Positions 54,004 to 62,220 are shown, numbered from the stretch's first letter. The stretch is 64,000 nt of DNA from Streptomyces shenzhenensis (GCF_003688995.1 NZ_PENI01000011.1:62001-126000), one strand, 5' to 3'. The notes: a model not told the origin generated them from the letters alone. A program made the numbers and translations.

Positions 54004-55519
54004 CGCACTCTCCCCCAAGCTCTCGGCTTCGCTCGAGCAGGGGGTACCCGCATCCCCCGTACGGGTCCGTTTCTGCCCCTCGCCCACCGGTAACCCCCAT
54101 GTGGGCCTGGTCCGCACCGCCCTGTTCAACTGGGCGTTCGCCCGGCACCACCAGGGCACGCTCGTCTTCCGCATCGAGGACACCGACGCGGCCCGCGACT
54201 CCGAGGAGTCGTACGACCAGCTCCTCGACGCGATGCGCTGGCTGGGCTTCGACTGGGACGAGGGCCCGGAGGTCGGCGGCCCGCACGCGCCGTACCGCCA
54301 GTCGCAGCGCATGGACTGCTACGCCGAGGTCGCCGGGAAGCTGCTCGACGCCGGCCATGCCTACCACTGCTACTGCTCCCAGGAGGAGCTGGACACCCGC
54401 CGCGAGGCGGCCCGCGCGGCCGGCCGGCCGTCCGGTTACGACGGCCACTGCCGCGACCTGACCCCCGCCCAGGTCGAGGAGTACCGGGCCCAGGGCCGCA
54501 CCCCGATCGTCCGCTTCCGCATGCCGGACGAGACGATCACCTTCACCGACCTGGTCCGCGGCGAGCTGACCTTCACCCCGGAGAACGTGCCCGACTACGG
54601 CATCGTCCGCGCCAACGGCGCACCCCTGTACACGCTGGTCAACCCGGTCGACGACGCCCTCATGGAGATCACCCACGTCCTGCGCGGCGAGGACCTGCTC
54701 TCCTCCACCCCCCGCCAGATCGCCCTCTACAAGGCGCTGATCGAGCTGGGCATCGCCAAGGGCATCCCGGATTTCGGCCATCTGCCGTACGTGATGGGCG
54801 AGGGCAACAAGAAGCTCTCCAAGCGGGACCCGCAGTCCTCCCTCAACCTCTACCGGGAGCGCGGCTTCCTCCCCGAGGGGCTGCTCAACTACCTCTCCCT
54901 GCTCGGCTGGTCGCTCTCCGCCGACCAGGACATCTTCACGACCGACGAGATGGTCGCGGCCTTCGACATCGCCGACGTGAACCCCAACCCGGCCCGCTTC
55001 GACCTGAAGAAGTGCGAGGCGATCAACGCCGACCACATCCGGCTGCTGGACGTGAAGGACTTCACGGAGCGCTGCCGCCCGTGGCTCCAGGCCCCGTTCG
55101 CGCCCTGGGCGCCCGAGGCCTTCGACGAGACGAAGTGGCAGGCCATCGCCCCGCACGCGCAGACCCGCCTGAAGGTCCTGTCGGAGATCACGGACAACGT
55201 CGACTTCCTGTTCCTGCCGGAGCCGGTCCTCGACGAGGCGAGCTGGGCGAAGGCGATGAAGGAGGGCTCGGACGCCGTGCTGCGCACGGCCCGCGAGAAG
55301 CTGGAGCCGGCCGACTGGGCCTCGGCCGAGTCCCTGAAGGAGGCCGTGCTGGCGGCCGGCGAGGCGCATGGTCTCAAGCTGGGCAAGGCCCAGGCCCCGG
55401 TGCGGGTCGCGGTCACCGGCCGCACGGTCGGCCTGCCCCTCTTCGAGTCCCTGGAGGTGCTGGGCAAGGAGCGGACGCTGGCCCGCATCGACGCGGCCCT
55501 GGCGAAGCTCACCGCATAA
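53996..55519 (+). CDS. gltX: Glutamyl-tRNA synthetase (non-discriminating expected)
   Basis: 507 residues from GTG 53996. Class I synthetase with the HIGH-type motif CPSPTGNPHVGLVRTALFNW (about 29-48), FRIEDTDAARDSEESYD and the KMSKS-type loop GNKKLSKRDPQSS. Because gatA/gatB are present, it should also charge tRNA(Gln) with Glu. The first 23 codons (ALSPKLSASLEQGVPAS) come from a dispersed repeat; family members normally begin only a few residues before PVRVRF. An alternative TTG at 53987 gives three more residues. Confidence 0.95.
   Translation: MASALSPKLSASLEQGVPASPVRVRFCPSPTGNPHVGLVRTALFNWAFARHHQGTLVFRIEDTDAARDSEESYDQLLDAMRWLGFDWDEGPEVGGPHAPYRQSQRMDCYAEVAGKLLDAGHAYHCYCSQEELDTRREAARAAGRPSGYDGHCRDLTPAQVEEYRAQGRTPIVRFRMPDETITFTDLVRGELTFTPENVPDYGIVRANGAPLYTLVNPVDDALMEITHVLRGEDLLSSTPRQIALYKALIELGIAKGIPDFGHLPYVMGEGNKKLSKRDPQSSLNLYRERGFLPEGLLNYLSLLGWSLSADQDIFTTDEMVAAFDIADVNPNPARFDLKKCEAINADHIRLLDVKDFTERCRPWLQAPFAPWAPEAFDETKWQAIAPHAQTRLKVLSEITDNVDFLFLPEPVLDEASWAKAMKEGSDAVLRTAREKLEPADWASAESLKEAVLAAGEAHGLKLGKAQAPVRVAVTGRTVGLPLFESLEVLGKERTLARIDAALAKLTA
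54010..54048 (+). repeat. Dispersed Streptomyces repeat forming the gltX 5' end
   Basis: CTCCCCCAAGCTCTCGGC followed by TTCGCTCGAGCAGGGGGT is a hairpin-forming element (CCCCC 54012-54016 with GGGGG 54040-54044) that, from memory, occurs many times between genes in Streptomyces. Here it is in frame inside gltX and adds about 13 residues. Confidence 0.75.
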
Positions 55520-55572
55520 CGGCATGGCGCACAACGGCGGCGCGCGGCCCGGCCGCGCGCTACCGTCGGCCC

Positions 55573-56304
55573 ATGAGCATCCGAGCCGTGGTCTGGGACG
55601 TGGACGACACCCTTTTCGACTACACGACCGCCGACCGGGCCGGCATGCGGGCCCACCTGGCGGCGGAGGGCCTGCTGCCCGCGTACGACGGCGTGGAGCA
55701 GGCCCTCGCGCGCTGGCGGGAGATCACCGACGTGCAGTGGGCGCGGTTCGGAGCCGGTGAGGTCGGCTTCGAGGAGCAGCGCCGGGACCGGGTGCGGGAC
55801 TTTCTTGGGGCGGAGCTGACCGACGACGAGGCCGAGGCCTGGTTCGGGCGCTACATCGCGCACTACGAGGCCGCCTGGAGCCTGTTCCCCGACGTGCTGC
55901 CCGTCCTCGACGTCCTCGCCGCGAGCCACCGGCACGCGGTGCTGTCCAATTCGAGCACCCGCGTCCAGGAGCACAAGCTGCGCGTCCTCGGGGTGCGCGA
56001 CCGCTTCGAGGCGGTGCTGTGCGCGGCGGAACTCGGCGTCTCCAAGCCCGCCCCCGAGGCGTTCCTGGCGGCCTGCGAGGCACTGGAACTGCCGCCGCAC
56101 GAGGTGGCGTACGTCGGTGACCACCCGGAGATCGACGGACGGGGCGCGGCCGAGGCCGGATTGCTGTCCGTGTGGATCGATCGCGGCGGGGCGCCGGCCG
56201 CCGCTGCGGCCGCCGCCGCGGCCCACCGGATCTCCTCGCTGGCCGAACTCCCCGCGATCGTCCACGCCGATACCCGTTTTGGAGCCCCGTCCACCTTCGG
56301 GTAA
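55573..56304 (+). CDS. HAD-superfamily phosphatase
   Basis: 243 residues. Motif I VVWDVDDTLFDYT (nucleophile Asp near residue 9), motif II Ser/Thr in AVLSNSSTR, motif III Lys in GVSKPAPEAFLAA, motif IV GDHPEIDGRGAAEAG. The cap domain (about 20-100) is helical, type C1. Substrate unknown. A run of nine Ala near residue 215 (GAPAAAAAAAAAHR) is a low-complexity linker. It ends 90 bases before the tRNA cluster. Confidence 0.92.
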   Translation: MSIRAVVWDVDDTLFDYTTADRAGMRAHLAAEGLLPAYDGVEQALARWREITDVQWARFGAGEVGFEEQRRDRVRDFLGAELTDDEAEAWFGRYIAHYEAAWSLFPDVLPVLDVLAASHRHAVLSNSSTRVQEHKLRVLGVRDRFEAVLCAAELGVSKPAPEAFLAACEALELPPHEVAYVGDHPEIDGRGAAEAGLLSVWIDRGGAPAAAAAAAAAHRISSLAELPAIVHADTRFGAPSTFG

Positions 56305-56394
56305 TGTTCTTCCTGCGCCGCGGTGAGCGGGCCGGAAGGCCAGGGAACCGGGCGCACAACTAGAACAAGATCCCCTGCGGGGCTTGCGTTCCAG

Positions 56395-56466
56395 TGGCCT
56401 ATGGTGTAATTGGCAGCACGACTGATTCTGGTTCAGTTAGTCTTGGTTCGAGTCCAGGTAGGCCAG
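56395..56466 (+). tRNA. tRNA-Gln (CTG)
   Basis: 72 bases. Acceptor stem TGGCCTA/TAGGCCA, T-loop GGTTCGAGTCC, anticodon CTG in the loop of ACTGATTCTGGTTCAGTTAGT. Not encoded with CCA. Confidence 0.95.
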
Positions 56467-56505
56467 CTCGCAGAGCTCATCTGCATCAGCGGATCTCATC
56501 CGCAA

Positions 56506-56578
56506 GCCCCCGTTGTGTAGCGGCCTAGCACGCTGCCCTCTCAAGGCAGTAGCGCCGGTTCGAATCCGGTCGGGGGTA
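56506..56578 (+). tRNA. tRNA-Glu (CTC), first copy
   Basis: 73 bases. Acceptor GCCCCCG/CGGGGGT with a terminal G-T pair, anticodon CTC between CTGCC and GGCAG, T-loop GGTTCGAATCC. The anticodon stem has a T-A pair where the other two copies have C-G. Confidence 0.95.
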
Positions 56579-56605
56579 CGGTCCCGATCATCTTGGGACG
56601 CTAGG

Positions 56606-56678
56606 GCCCCCGTTGTGTAGCGGCCTAGCACGCCGCCCTCTCAAGGCGGTAGCGCCGGTTCGAATCCGGTCGGGGGTA
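56606..56678 (+). tRNA. tRNA-Glu (CTC), second copy
   Basis: 73 bases. Same as the first copy except for the anticodon stem pair (CCGCC/GGCGG). Anticodon CTC. Confidence 0.95.
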
Positions 56679-56699
56679 CTGACTGGTCTAAACCATCAT

Positions 56700-56771
56700 T
56701 GGTCTATGGTGTAATTGGCAGCACGACTGATTCTGGTTCAGTTAGTCTTGGTTCGAGTCCAGGTAGACCAG
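56700..56771 (+). tRNA. tRNA-Gln (CTG), second copy
   Basis: 72 bases. Same as the first tRNA-Gln apart from a compensated acceptor pair: TGGTCTA/TAGACCA instead of TGGCCTA/TAGGCCA. Confidence 0.95.
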
Positions 56772-56799
56772 CTCGGATCTGCGGAAACGTACGATCCTC

Positions 56800-56872
56800 G
56801 CCCCCGTTGTGTAGCGGCCTAGCACGCCGCCCTCTCAAGGCGGTAGCGCCGGTTCGAATCCGGTCGGGGGTA
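56800..56872 (+). tRNA. tRNA-Glu (CTC), third copy
   Basis: 73 bases, identical to the second tRNA-Glu copy. Followed directly by a terminator. Confidence 0.95.
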
Positions 56873-56880
56873 CACGGAAC

Positions 56881-56910
56881 GAAGGCCCTTCACCTCGGTG
56901 GAGGGCCTTC
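56881..56910. terminator. Terminator after the tRNA cluster
   Basis: GAAGGCCCTTCAC (56881-56893) pairs with GTGGAGGGCCTTC (56898-56910), 13 bp with one wobble, loop CTCG. It also stands just beyond the end of the MerR gene on the other strand and may serve both. Confidence 0.88.
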
Positions 56911-56941
56911 GCCGTGTCCGGGGCCGGTGCGGCATCCGGGT

Positions 56942-57586
56942 CTACTCGAAGCCGTAGCGCCGCGCCGACTCCTCCTCCTGGGCCAGCCGGTGCAGCGCCT
57001 GCAGCACCGGTTCGTTGAGGATCGTCTCCAGGACCGCGGTCTCCACCTGCTCCGTCTCCGACGGGTGGGTCTCCATGAAATCCAGGTCGAGGACGGCCGC
57101 CCGGTGCATCAACTGGGCGTACGGCGCGAGCAGTTCCGCCCCCCAGCCGTAGCCGAGCCGCCGGAACGCGGCGACCGCCAGCACCAGCGAGCGGTAGGAG
57201 GGGGAGATCGTGGTCAGCGCCTGGGCGTTCGTCCAGCCCAGCGCCGCAAGGAGCCGGTCCACCTCCGTGCGCGCGGCCCGGACGTACTCGTCCTCCTCGT
57301 CCGGCTCGGCGGCCTGCGGCAGCGCCCACAGCGCCGCGCCCAGCCGGATCGTGCGGCCCAGTGAGTCGTCGTCGATGTGCCCGAGCACCTCGCGGACCGT
57401 CGCCACCGGCAGCCGGCCGACGTGGATCATCGCGCGCACCAGGCGCAGCCTGCGCAGATGCTCCTCGTCGTAGTCGGCCGTCGTCGTGTTGACCTGACGG
57501 CCGGGGGGCAGCAGCCCCTCCCGCAGGTAGTACTTGATCGTCGCCGTGGACACCCCGCTGCGCGCGCTCAGCTCCGCCAGTCGCAC
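56942..57586 (-). CDS. MerR-family transcriptional regulator
   Basis: 214 residues from GTG 57586, chosen for AAGGAGAGG upstream and because the MerR domain starts at once: VRLAELSARSGVSTATIKYY then LREGLLPPGRQVN. Recognition helices occupy 1-70; the C-terminal 140 residues are helical effector-like with no Cys motif, so not a metal sensor. Divergent from the DUF4188 gene with a clear dyad between them, which it probably binds. Confidence 0.9.
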   Translation of the reverse strand: MRLAELSARSGVSTATIKYYLREGLLPPGRQVNTTTADYDEEHLRRLRLVRAMIHVGRLPVATVREVLGHIDDDSLGRTIRLGAALWALPQAAEPDEEDEYVRAARTEVDRLLAALGWTNAQALTTISPSYRSLVLAVAAFRRLGYGWGAELLAPYAQLMHRAAVLDLDFMETHPSETEQVETAVLETILNEPVLQALHRLAQEEESARRYGFE

Positions 57587-57635
57587 TGTCTTGCGCCTCT
57601 CCTTGGGAAGTGTCACTATCCAAGCACCACATGGA

Positions 57636-57654
57636 CGGATAGTGCCGCTATCCG
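57636..57654. promoter_or_regulatory. Operator dyad between the MerR and DUF4188 genes
   Basis: CGGATAG-TGCCG-CTATCCG, perfect 7-bp arms with a 5-base centre (19 bp). A further CACTATCC half lies at 57614-57621. Position 22 bases before the DUF4188 start fits a promoter spacer bound by a MerR dimer. Confidence 0.75.
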
Positions 57655-57676
57655 ATGAGTGTCGTTGGAGGTCGCC

Positions 57677-58195
57677 ATGTTCGCGAAGCCGGTGTCGGGC
57701 CGTACGACCGCGGCCGCCGAGGGGGACGTGGTGGTCCTCCTCATCGGCCTGCGCATCAACCGCTTCTGGGCCGTGCACCACTGGCTGCCGGCCCTGGTGT
57801 CGATGTTCCGCATGCTGCGGGAGCTGGCGCGGGACGGTGACATCGGGCTGCTGGCGCGCGTCCTGCTGACCGCCTCGCCGCGCACGTACTACGTCGTCCA
57901 GTACTGGGAGTCCAAGGAGCAGCTCTACGCGTACGCGTCCTCACCCGCCATGTTGCATCACAGGGTGTGGGCGATCACCAACCGCATGGAGCGCAAGGGC
58001 AGGGTGCGCGGGCATGTGGGGCTGTGGCACGAGACGTACGTGGTGCCGGAGGGCTCGTACGAGTCGATCTACCTCGACATGCCGCCCTTCGGCCTCGCGC
58101 GGGCCCACGGACAGGCGCCGGTCGAGCGGCGGGGCCGCACGGCACGGGACCGCTTCGGCTACCGATCGACGAAGGCGACCGGAAAGACAGGCTGA
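57677..58195 (+). CDS. DUF4188 domain protein, monooxygenase-like
   Basis: 172 residues, ATG with GGAGG five bases upstream. Features: VVVLLIGLRINRFWAVHHWL, RTYYVVQYWESKEQLYAYAS, HVGLWHETYVVPEGSYESIY and DMPPFGLARAHGQAPVE. The fold is a ferredoxin-like dimeric barrel related to haem/antibiotic monooxygenases; the catalytic role is not established. Probably the only target of the divergent MerR regulator. Confidence 0.85.
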   Translation: MFAKPVSGRTTAAAEGDVVVLLIGLRINRFWAVHHWLPALVSMFRMLRELARDGDIGLLARVLLTASPRTYYVVQYWESKEQLYAYASSPAMLHHRVWAITNRMERKGRVRGHVGLWHETYVVPEGSYESIYLDMPPFGLARAHGQAPVERRGRTARDRFGYRSTKATGKTG

Positions 58196-58213
58196 GCACG
58201 GACGGGCACGCGG

Positions 58214-58702
58214 CTCAACCTGAGCGGCGCGGGGCCTAGCTAGGAGGGCCGTCCGTCGATTGCCGCTTGGGCGTGCGTCCGGCTCGGGTGCTGGGTGGGC
58301 CGGGCGGTGCGGGACCGGTCGGCGGTGGTGGCCTGGAGGACCGGGTGTGCAGGGGAGGGTCTGCCGCGGCGTTGAGGCGGGCCTTCCTGGTGTTGGGTGT
58401 GGCTCAGCCTGAGCGGCGTAGGGCTGCGGAGAGGCGGCCGGCGGCGTCGATGACCGCTTGGGCGTGCGTCCGGCTCGGGTGCTGGGTGGGCCGGGCGGTG
58501 CGGGACCGGTCGGCGGTGGTGGCCTGGAGGACCGGGTGTGCAGGGGAGGGTCTGCCGCGGCGTTGAAGTGGGCCTTCCCGGTGTTGAGTGTGGCTCACCC
58601 TGGCGGCGTAGGGCCTCGGAGAGTTGGCCGGCGGCGTGGCCGGGTGCGTGGGGGAGAGCCTGCCGCGGCGTTGAGGCGGGTCTTCCCGGTGTTGTGCGTG
58701 GG
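58214..58702. repeat. Decayed tandem copies of the 3' end of ndgR
   Basis: The last about 75 bases of ndgR recur at 58214-58290, 58401-58480 and, more worn, 58590-58650. Between them a spacer is repeated: 58265-58375 and 58456-58566 are identical over 111 bases, offset 191. The copies keep the sense of ndgR (minus strand) but carry no start. No other gene is credible in this 489-base stretch. Confidence 0.85.
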
Positions 58703-59419
58703 TCAGCCTGAGCGGCGCAGGGCCTCGGAGAGGCGGCCGGCGGCGTCGATGACCGCCTGGGCGTGCATCCGGCCGGGGTGCCGGGTGAGCCGTTCGATGG
58801 GGCCGGAGACGGACACGGCGGCCACGACGCGGTTCGAGGGGCCGCGGACCGGCGCGGAGACGGACGCCACGCCCGGCTCGCGCTCGCCGATGGACTGGGC
58901 CCAGCCGCGGCGCCGCACACCGGACAGGGCCGTCGCGGTGAAGCGGGCGCCCTGCAGGCCGCGGTGCAGCCGCTCGGGCTCCTCCCAGGCGAGCAGGATC
59001 TGCGCGGACGAGCCCGCCTTCATCGTGAGCGTGGAGCCGACCGGCACCGTGTCCCGGAGTCCGGACAGCCGCTCCGCGGCGGCCACGCAGATGCGCATGT
59101 CGCCCTGGCGCCGATAGAGCTGCGCGCTCTCGCCGGTGATGTCCCGCAGATGGGTGAGCACCGGGCCCGCCGTCGCCAGCAGGCGGTCCTCGCCCGCCGC
59201 CGCGGCCAGCTCGGACAGCCGCGGTCCGAGGATGAAACGGCCCTGCATGTCGCGTGCCACCATGCGGTGGTGTTCCAGCGCCACGGCCAGCCGGTGAGCC
59301 GTGGGTCGTGCCAGTCCGGTGGCGCCGACCAGACCCGCGAGGGTGGCCGGCCCGGACTCCAGAGCGCTCAGGACGAGGGCCGCCTTGTCCAGAACGCCGA
59401 CGCCGCTACTGTTGTCCAT
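58703..59419 (-). CDS. ndgR: IclR-family regulator NdgR/AreB
   Basis: 238 residues from ATG 59419. Winged helix-turn-helix at 1-65 (LDKAALVLSALESGPATLAG, TGLARPTAHRLAVALEHHRM), then the IclR effector domain (SGLRDTVPVGSTLTMKAGSS, GVASVSAPVRGPSNRVVAAV, SVSGPIERLTRHPGRMHAQ). Divergent from leuCD; in Streptomyces this regulator controls leuCD and other amino acid genes and, as AreB, is linked to secondary metabolism (from memory). Length equals that of the known protein. Confidence 0.95.
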   Translation of the reverse strand: MDNSSGVGVLDKAALVLSALESGPATLAGLVGATGLARPTAHRLAVALEHHRMVARDMQGRFILGPRLSELAAAAGEDRLLATAGPVLTHLRDITGESAQLYRRQGDMRICVAAAERLSGLRDTVPVGSTLTMKAGSSAQILLAWEEPERLHRGLQGARFTATALSGVRRRGWAQSIGEREPGVASVSAPVRGPSNRVVAAVSVSGPIERLTRHPGRMHAQAVIDAAGRLSEALRRSG

Positions 59420-59432
59420 GCAACGATACTCG

Positions 59433-59451
59433 CGTCTCACTCTGTGAAACG
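59433..59451. promoter_or_regulatory. NdgR operator candidate in the ndgR-leuC gap
   Basis: CGTCTCACTCTGTGAAACG has dyad form CGTnTCACnnnGTGAnACG, 14 bases upstream of the ndgR start. Its place fits autoregulation plus control of leuC. Confidence 0.65.
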
Positions 59452-59609
59452 CAAGTTCAATTTTCGGTGGAACACGCCACTCTGGAAGTCACAGCGGCCC
59501 GCGGACCGACGGGCTTGGCGGCGGACGTCCGGAGAACAGGGGCGCGGGCGCCGTTTCCTGAGAAATCTCTAGTTGGGCCGGTGCAGCATTGCCGGCCGGA
59601 GGGAAAGCG

Positions 59610-61040
59610 ATGGGTAGGACACTCGCGGAGAAGGTCTGGGACGACCACGTCGTCCGGCGCGCCGAGGGCGAGCCCGACCTCCTCTTCATCGATCTGCACC
59701 TGCTGCACGAGGTGACCAGCCCGCAGGCCTTCGACGGTCTGCGGCAGAACGGCCGCCGGGTGCGCCGCCTCGACCTCACCATCGCCACCGAGGACCACAA
59801 CACCCCGACCCTCGACATCGACAAGCCCATCGCCGACCCGGTCTCCCGCGCCCAGCTGGAGACCCTGCGCAAGAACTGCGCCGAGTTCGGGGTACGGCTG
59901 CACCCGCTGGGCGACGTCGAGCAGGGCGTGGTGCATGTCGTCGGCCCCCAGCTGGGCCTGACCCAGCCCGGTACGACGGTCGTCTGCGGCGACTCCCACA
60001 CCTCCACGCACGGCGCCTTCGGCGCTCTGGCGTTCGGCATCGGCACCTCCCAGGTGGAGCATGTGCTGGCCACCCAGACGCTGCCCCTGGCCCGCCCGAG
60101 GACCATGGCGATCACGGTCGAGGGCGAACTGCCCGGGGGCGTCACCGCCAAGGACCTGATCCTGGCGATCATCGCGAAGATCGGCACCGGCGGCGGCCAG
60201 GGCTACATCCTGGAGTACCGCGGCTCCGCCATCGAGAAGCTCTCGATGGAGGCCCGGATGACCATCTGCAACATGTCGATCGAGGCCGGCGCCCGCGCGG
60301 GCATGATCGCCCCCGACGAGACGACCTTCGCCTACCTCAAGGGCCGCCCGCACGCCCCCGAGGGCGCCGACTGGGACGCCGCGGTGGCGTACTGGAAGAC
60401 GCTGCGCACGGACGAGGACGCGGTCTTCGACGCCGAAGTGGTCATCAACGCCGACGAGCTCTCGCCGTTCGTCACCTGGGGCACCAACCCCGGCCAGGGC
60501 GCGCCGCTTTCGTCGGCGGTCCCCGACCCGGCTTCGTACGAGGACGCCTCGGAGCGCTTCGCCGCCGAAAAGGCCCTGGAGTACATGGGGTTGGAGGCCG
60601 GTCAGACGCTGCGCTCCATCAAGGTGGACACCGTCTTCGTAGGCTCCTGCACCAACGGCCGCATCGAGGACCTGCGCGCCGCCGCCGGCATCATCAAGGA
60701 CCGCAAAGTCGCCGACGGCGTACGGATGCTGGTCGTCCCGGGCTCCGCGCGGGTCGGTCTGCAGGCCGTCTCCGAGGGTCTGGACGTGGTCTTCAAGGAG
60801 GCCGGCGCCGAATGGCGGCACGCGGGCTGCTCGATGTGTCTGGGCATGAACCCCGACCAGCTCGCCCCGGGTGAGCGCTCCGCGTCCACCTCCAACCGCA
60901 ACTTCGAGGGCCGGCAGGGCAAGGGCGGCCGTACGCACCTGGTGTCGCCGCAGGTCGCGGCCGCTACGGCGGTCCTGGGTCACCTGGCGTCCCCCGCCGA
61001 CCTGTCCGACGCCGACACCCGTACGCCCGCTGGAGTCTGA
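59610..61040 (+). CDS. leuC: 3-isopropylmalate dehydratase large subunit
   Basis: 476 residues from ATG 59610, with GGAGGGAAAGCG upstream. Aconitase-type 4Fe-4S enzyme that isomerises 2- to 3-isopropylmalate, and citramalate in the CimA route. Cluster cysteines are in VFVGSCTNGRIEDL (about 346) and HAGCSMCLGMNPD (about 406-409). Other marks: DHNTPTLDIDKPIAD, VCGDSHTSTHGAFGALAFGI, EYRGSAIEKLSMEARMTICN. Five bases separate it from leuD. Confidence 0.97.
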   Translation: MGRTLAEKVWDDHVVRRAEGEPDLLFIDLHLLHEVTSPQAFDGLRQNGRRVRRLDLTIATEDHNTPTLDIDKPIADPVSRAQLETLRKNCAEFGVRLHPLGDVEQGVVHVVGPQLGLTQPGTTVVCGDSHTSTHGAFGALAFGIGTSQVEHVLATQTLPLARPRTMAITVEGELPGGVTAKDLILAIIAKIGTGGGQGYILEYRGSAIEKLSMEARMTICNMSIEAGARAGMIAPDETTFAYLKGRPHAPEGADWDAAVAYWKTLRTDEDAVFDAEVVINADELSPFVTWGTNPGQGAPLSSAVPDPASYEDASERFAAEKALEYMGLEAGQTLRSIKVDTVFVGSCTNGRIEDLRAAAGIIKDRKVADGVRMLVVPGSARVGLQAVSEGLDVVFKEAGAEWRHAGCSMCLGMNPDQLAPGERSASTSNRNFEGRQGKGGRTHLVSPQVAAATAVLGHLASPADLSDADTRTPAGV

Positions 61041-61045
61041 GAGCC

Positions 61046-61639
61046 ATGGAAGCATTCACCACGCACACCGGCCGGGCCGTCCCGCTGCGCCGCAGCAATG
61101 TCGACACCGACCAGATCATCCCTGCTCACTGGCTCAAGAAGGTGACCAGGGACGGATTCGAGGACGGGCTGTTCGAGGCCTGGCGCAAGGACCCGGAGTT
61201 CGTCCTCAACCGGCCCGAGCGGCAGGGCGCGACCGTGCTGGTCGCCGGCCCCGACTTCGGCACCGGCTCCTCCCGTGAGCACGCGGTCTGGGCGCTGCAG
61301 AACTACGGCTTCAAGGCCGTGATCTCCTCCCGGTTCGCCGACATCTTCCGCGGCAACTCGCTGAAGAACGGTCTGCTCACGGTGGTCCTGGAGCAGAAGA
61401 TCGTGGATGCGCTGTGGGAGCTGACCGAGAAGGACGTCACTGCTGAGGTCACTGTGGACCTTGAGACGCGTGAGGTGCGCGCCGAGGGCATCACCGCCTC
61501 CTTCGAGCTGGACGAGAACTCCCGCTGGCGGCTGCTGAACGGGCTGGACGACATCTCCATCACCCTGCGGAACGAGGCCGACATCGCCGCGTACGAGGCG
61601 AAGCGGCCCGCCTACAAGCCGCGGACGCTGAAGGTCTGA
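61046..61639 (+). CDS. leuD: 3-isopropylmalate dehydratase small subunit
   Basis: 197 residues. Swivel domain: PLRRSNVDTDQIIPAHWLKK, GPDFGTGSSREHAVWALQNY and FKAVISSRFADIFRGNSLKN. Works as a heterodimer with LeuC. ATG after CTGAGAGCC; probably translated by coupling. Confidence 0.97.
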   Translation: MEAFTTHTGRAVPLRRSNVDTDQIIPAHWLKKVTRDGFEDGLFEAWRKDPEFVLNRPERQGATVLVAGPDFGTGSSREHAVWALQNYGFKAVISSRFADIFRGNSLKNGLLTVVLEQKIVDALWELTEKDVTAEVTVDLETREVRAEGITASFELDENSRWRLLNGLDDISITLRNEADIAAYEAKRPAYKPRTLKV

Positions 61640-61686
61640 GCCAACCGGCCCGACAGGTCGAGATCCGGCCACGCCAACACCCTCTC

Positions 61687-61717
61687 TGTACCCCCGATCG
61701 CCACGATTGGGGGTACA
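61687..61717 (+). terminator. Terminator after leuD
   Basis: TGTACCCCCGATCG (61687-61700), loop CCA, CGATTGGGGGTACA (61704-61717): 14 bp with one wobble. Confidence 0.88.
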
Positions 61718-61769
61718 GCCATGTCTGCACCCGAACGGCCCCGACCCGCCCCCGTCCGTCTCTCAACTC

Positions 61770-61784
61770 CCCACGTTACGTGGG
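61770..61784. promoter_or_regulatory. 15-bp palindrome upstream of the small gene at 61904
   Basis: CCCACGT-T-ACGTGGG, perfect 7-bp arms, in the gap between leuD and the next gene. Candidate operator; the protein is unknown. Confidence 0.45.
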
Positions 61785-61903
61785 TGATCAGCGGGGTAGA
61801 GGTCCGACGGGGCGCCGGATCTCGCGGGCGCCCGGACGGCCCGGAGCGGCGGCAGTTGCCCCCTGGGCAGGCGACAACTCGCCCCAGATGGCACAATCTG
61901 TGC

Positions 61904-62134
61904 ATGGAACACGACGGCCAACTCCAGCTCTATGCGGCGGTCGCGGACCAACTGAAGGAAGCGCACGCAAGGGTGCGCGCACTGCAAGTCCCGGAGGGCG
62001 TACGGATGGCGCTGGCCCGGAAGCTGCTGGTCATTACGGCCGTGGCCAAGCACGATCTCGCCGACGCGGCAAGGCGGCTCGACCGGTTCACCGCGGACCT
62101 CGACGCGGGTCGATTCCCCGAAGAGGAACGCTGA
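61904..62134 (+). CDS. Small conserved helical protein
   Basis: 76 residues, starting MEHDGQLQLYAAVADQLKEA. Predicted all-helical with heptad-like hydrophobic spacing (QLKEAHARVRALQVPEGVR, AVAKHDLADAARRLDRFTAD), so a coiled coil or small bundle. CACAAT six bases before the ATG and no ribosome site suggest a leaderless message. Function unknown; it lies upstream of hupS, which has its own promoter. Confidence 0.75.
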   Translation: MEHDGQLQLYAAVADQLKEAHARVRALQVPEGVRMALARKLLVITAVAKHDLADAARRLDRFTADLDAGRFPEEER

Positions 62135-62191
62135 ACAAGTCCGGGAGGACCGAGTCCGTTGCGGCACAAGGGTGATTAGCCCGTTTCGTGT

Positions 62192-62220
62192 TTGATTTGC
62201 GGTATATATCTGCCTAACGT
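62192..62220 (+). promoter_or_regulatory. hupS promoter
   Basis: TTGATT (62192-62197), 17-base spacer, TAACGT (62215-62220). The surroundings are markedly AT-rich for this genome (TATATATC in the spacer). Start expected near 62227, giving a leader of about 45 bases. Confidence 0.65.

Noticed and set aside
58240..58920. 226-residue minus-strand frame over the ndgR 3' repeats
   Set aside because: Built from the repeats in a frame other than ndgR; Pro/Arg/Thr-rich without a fold.
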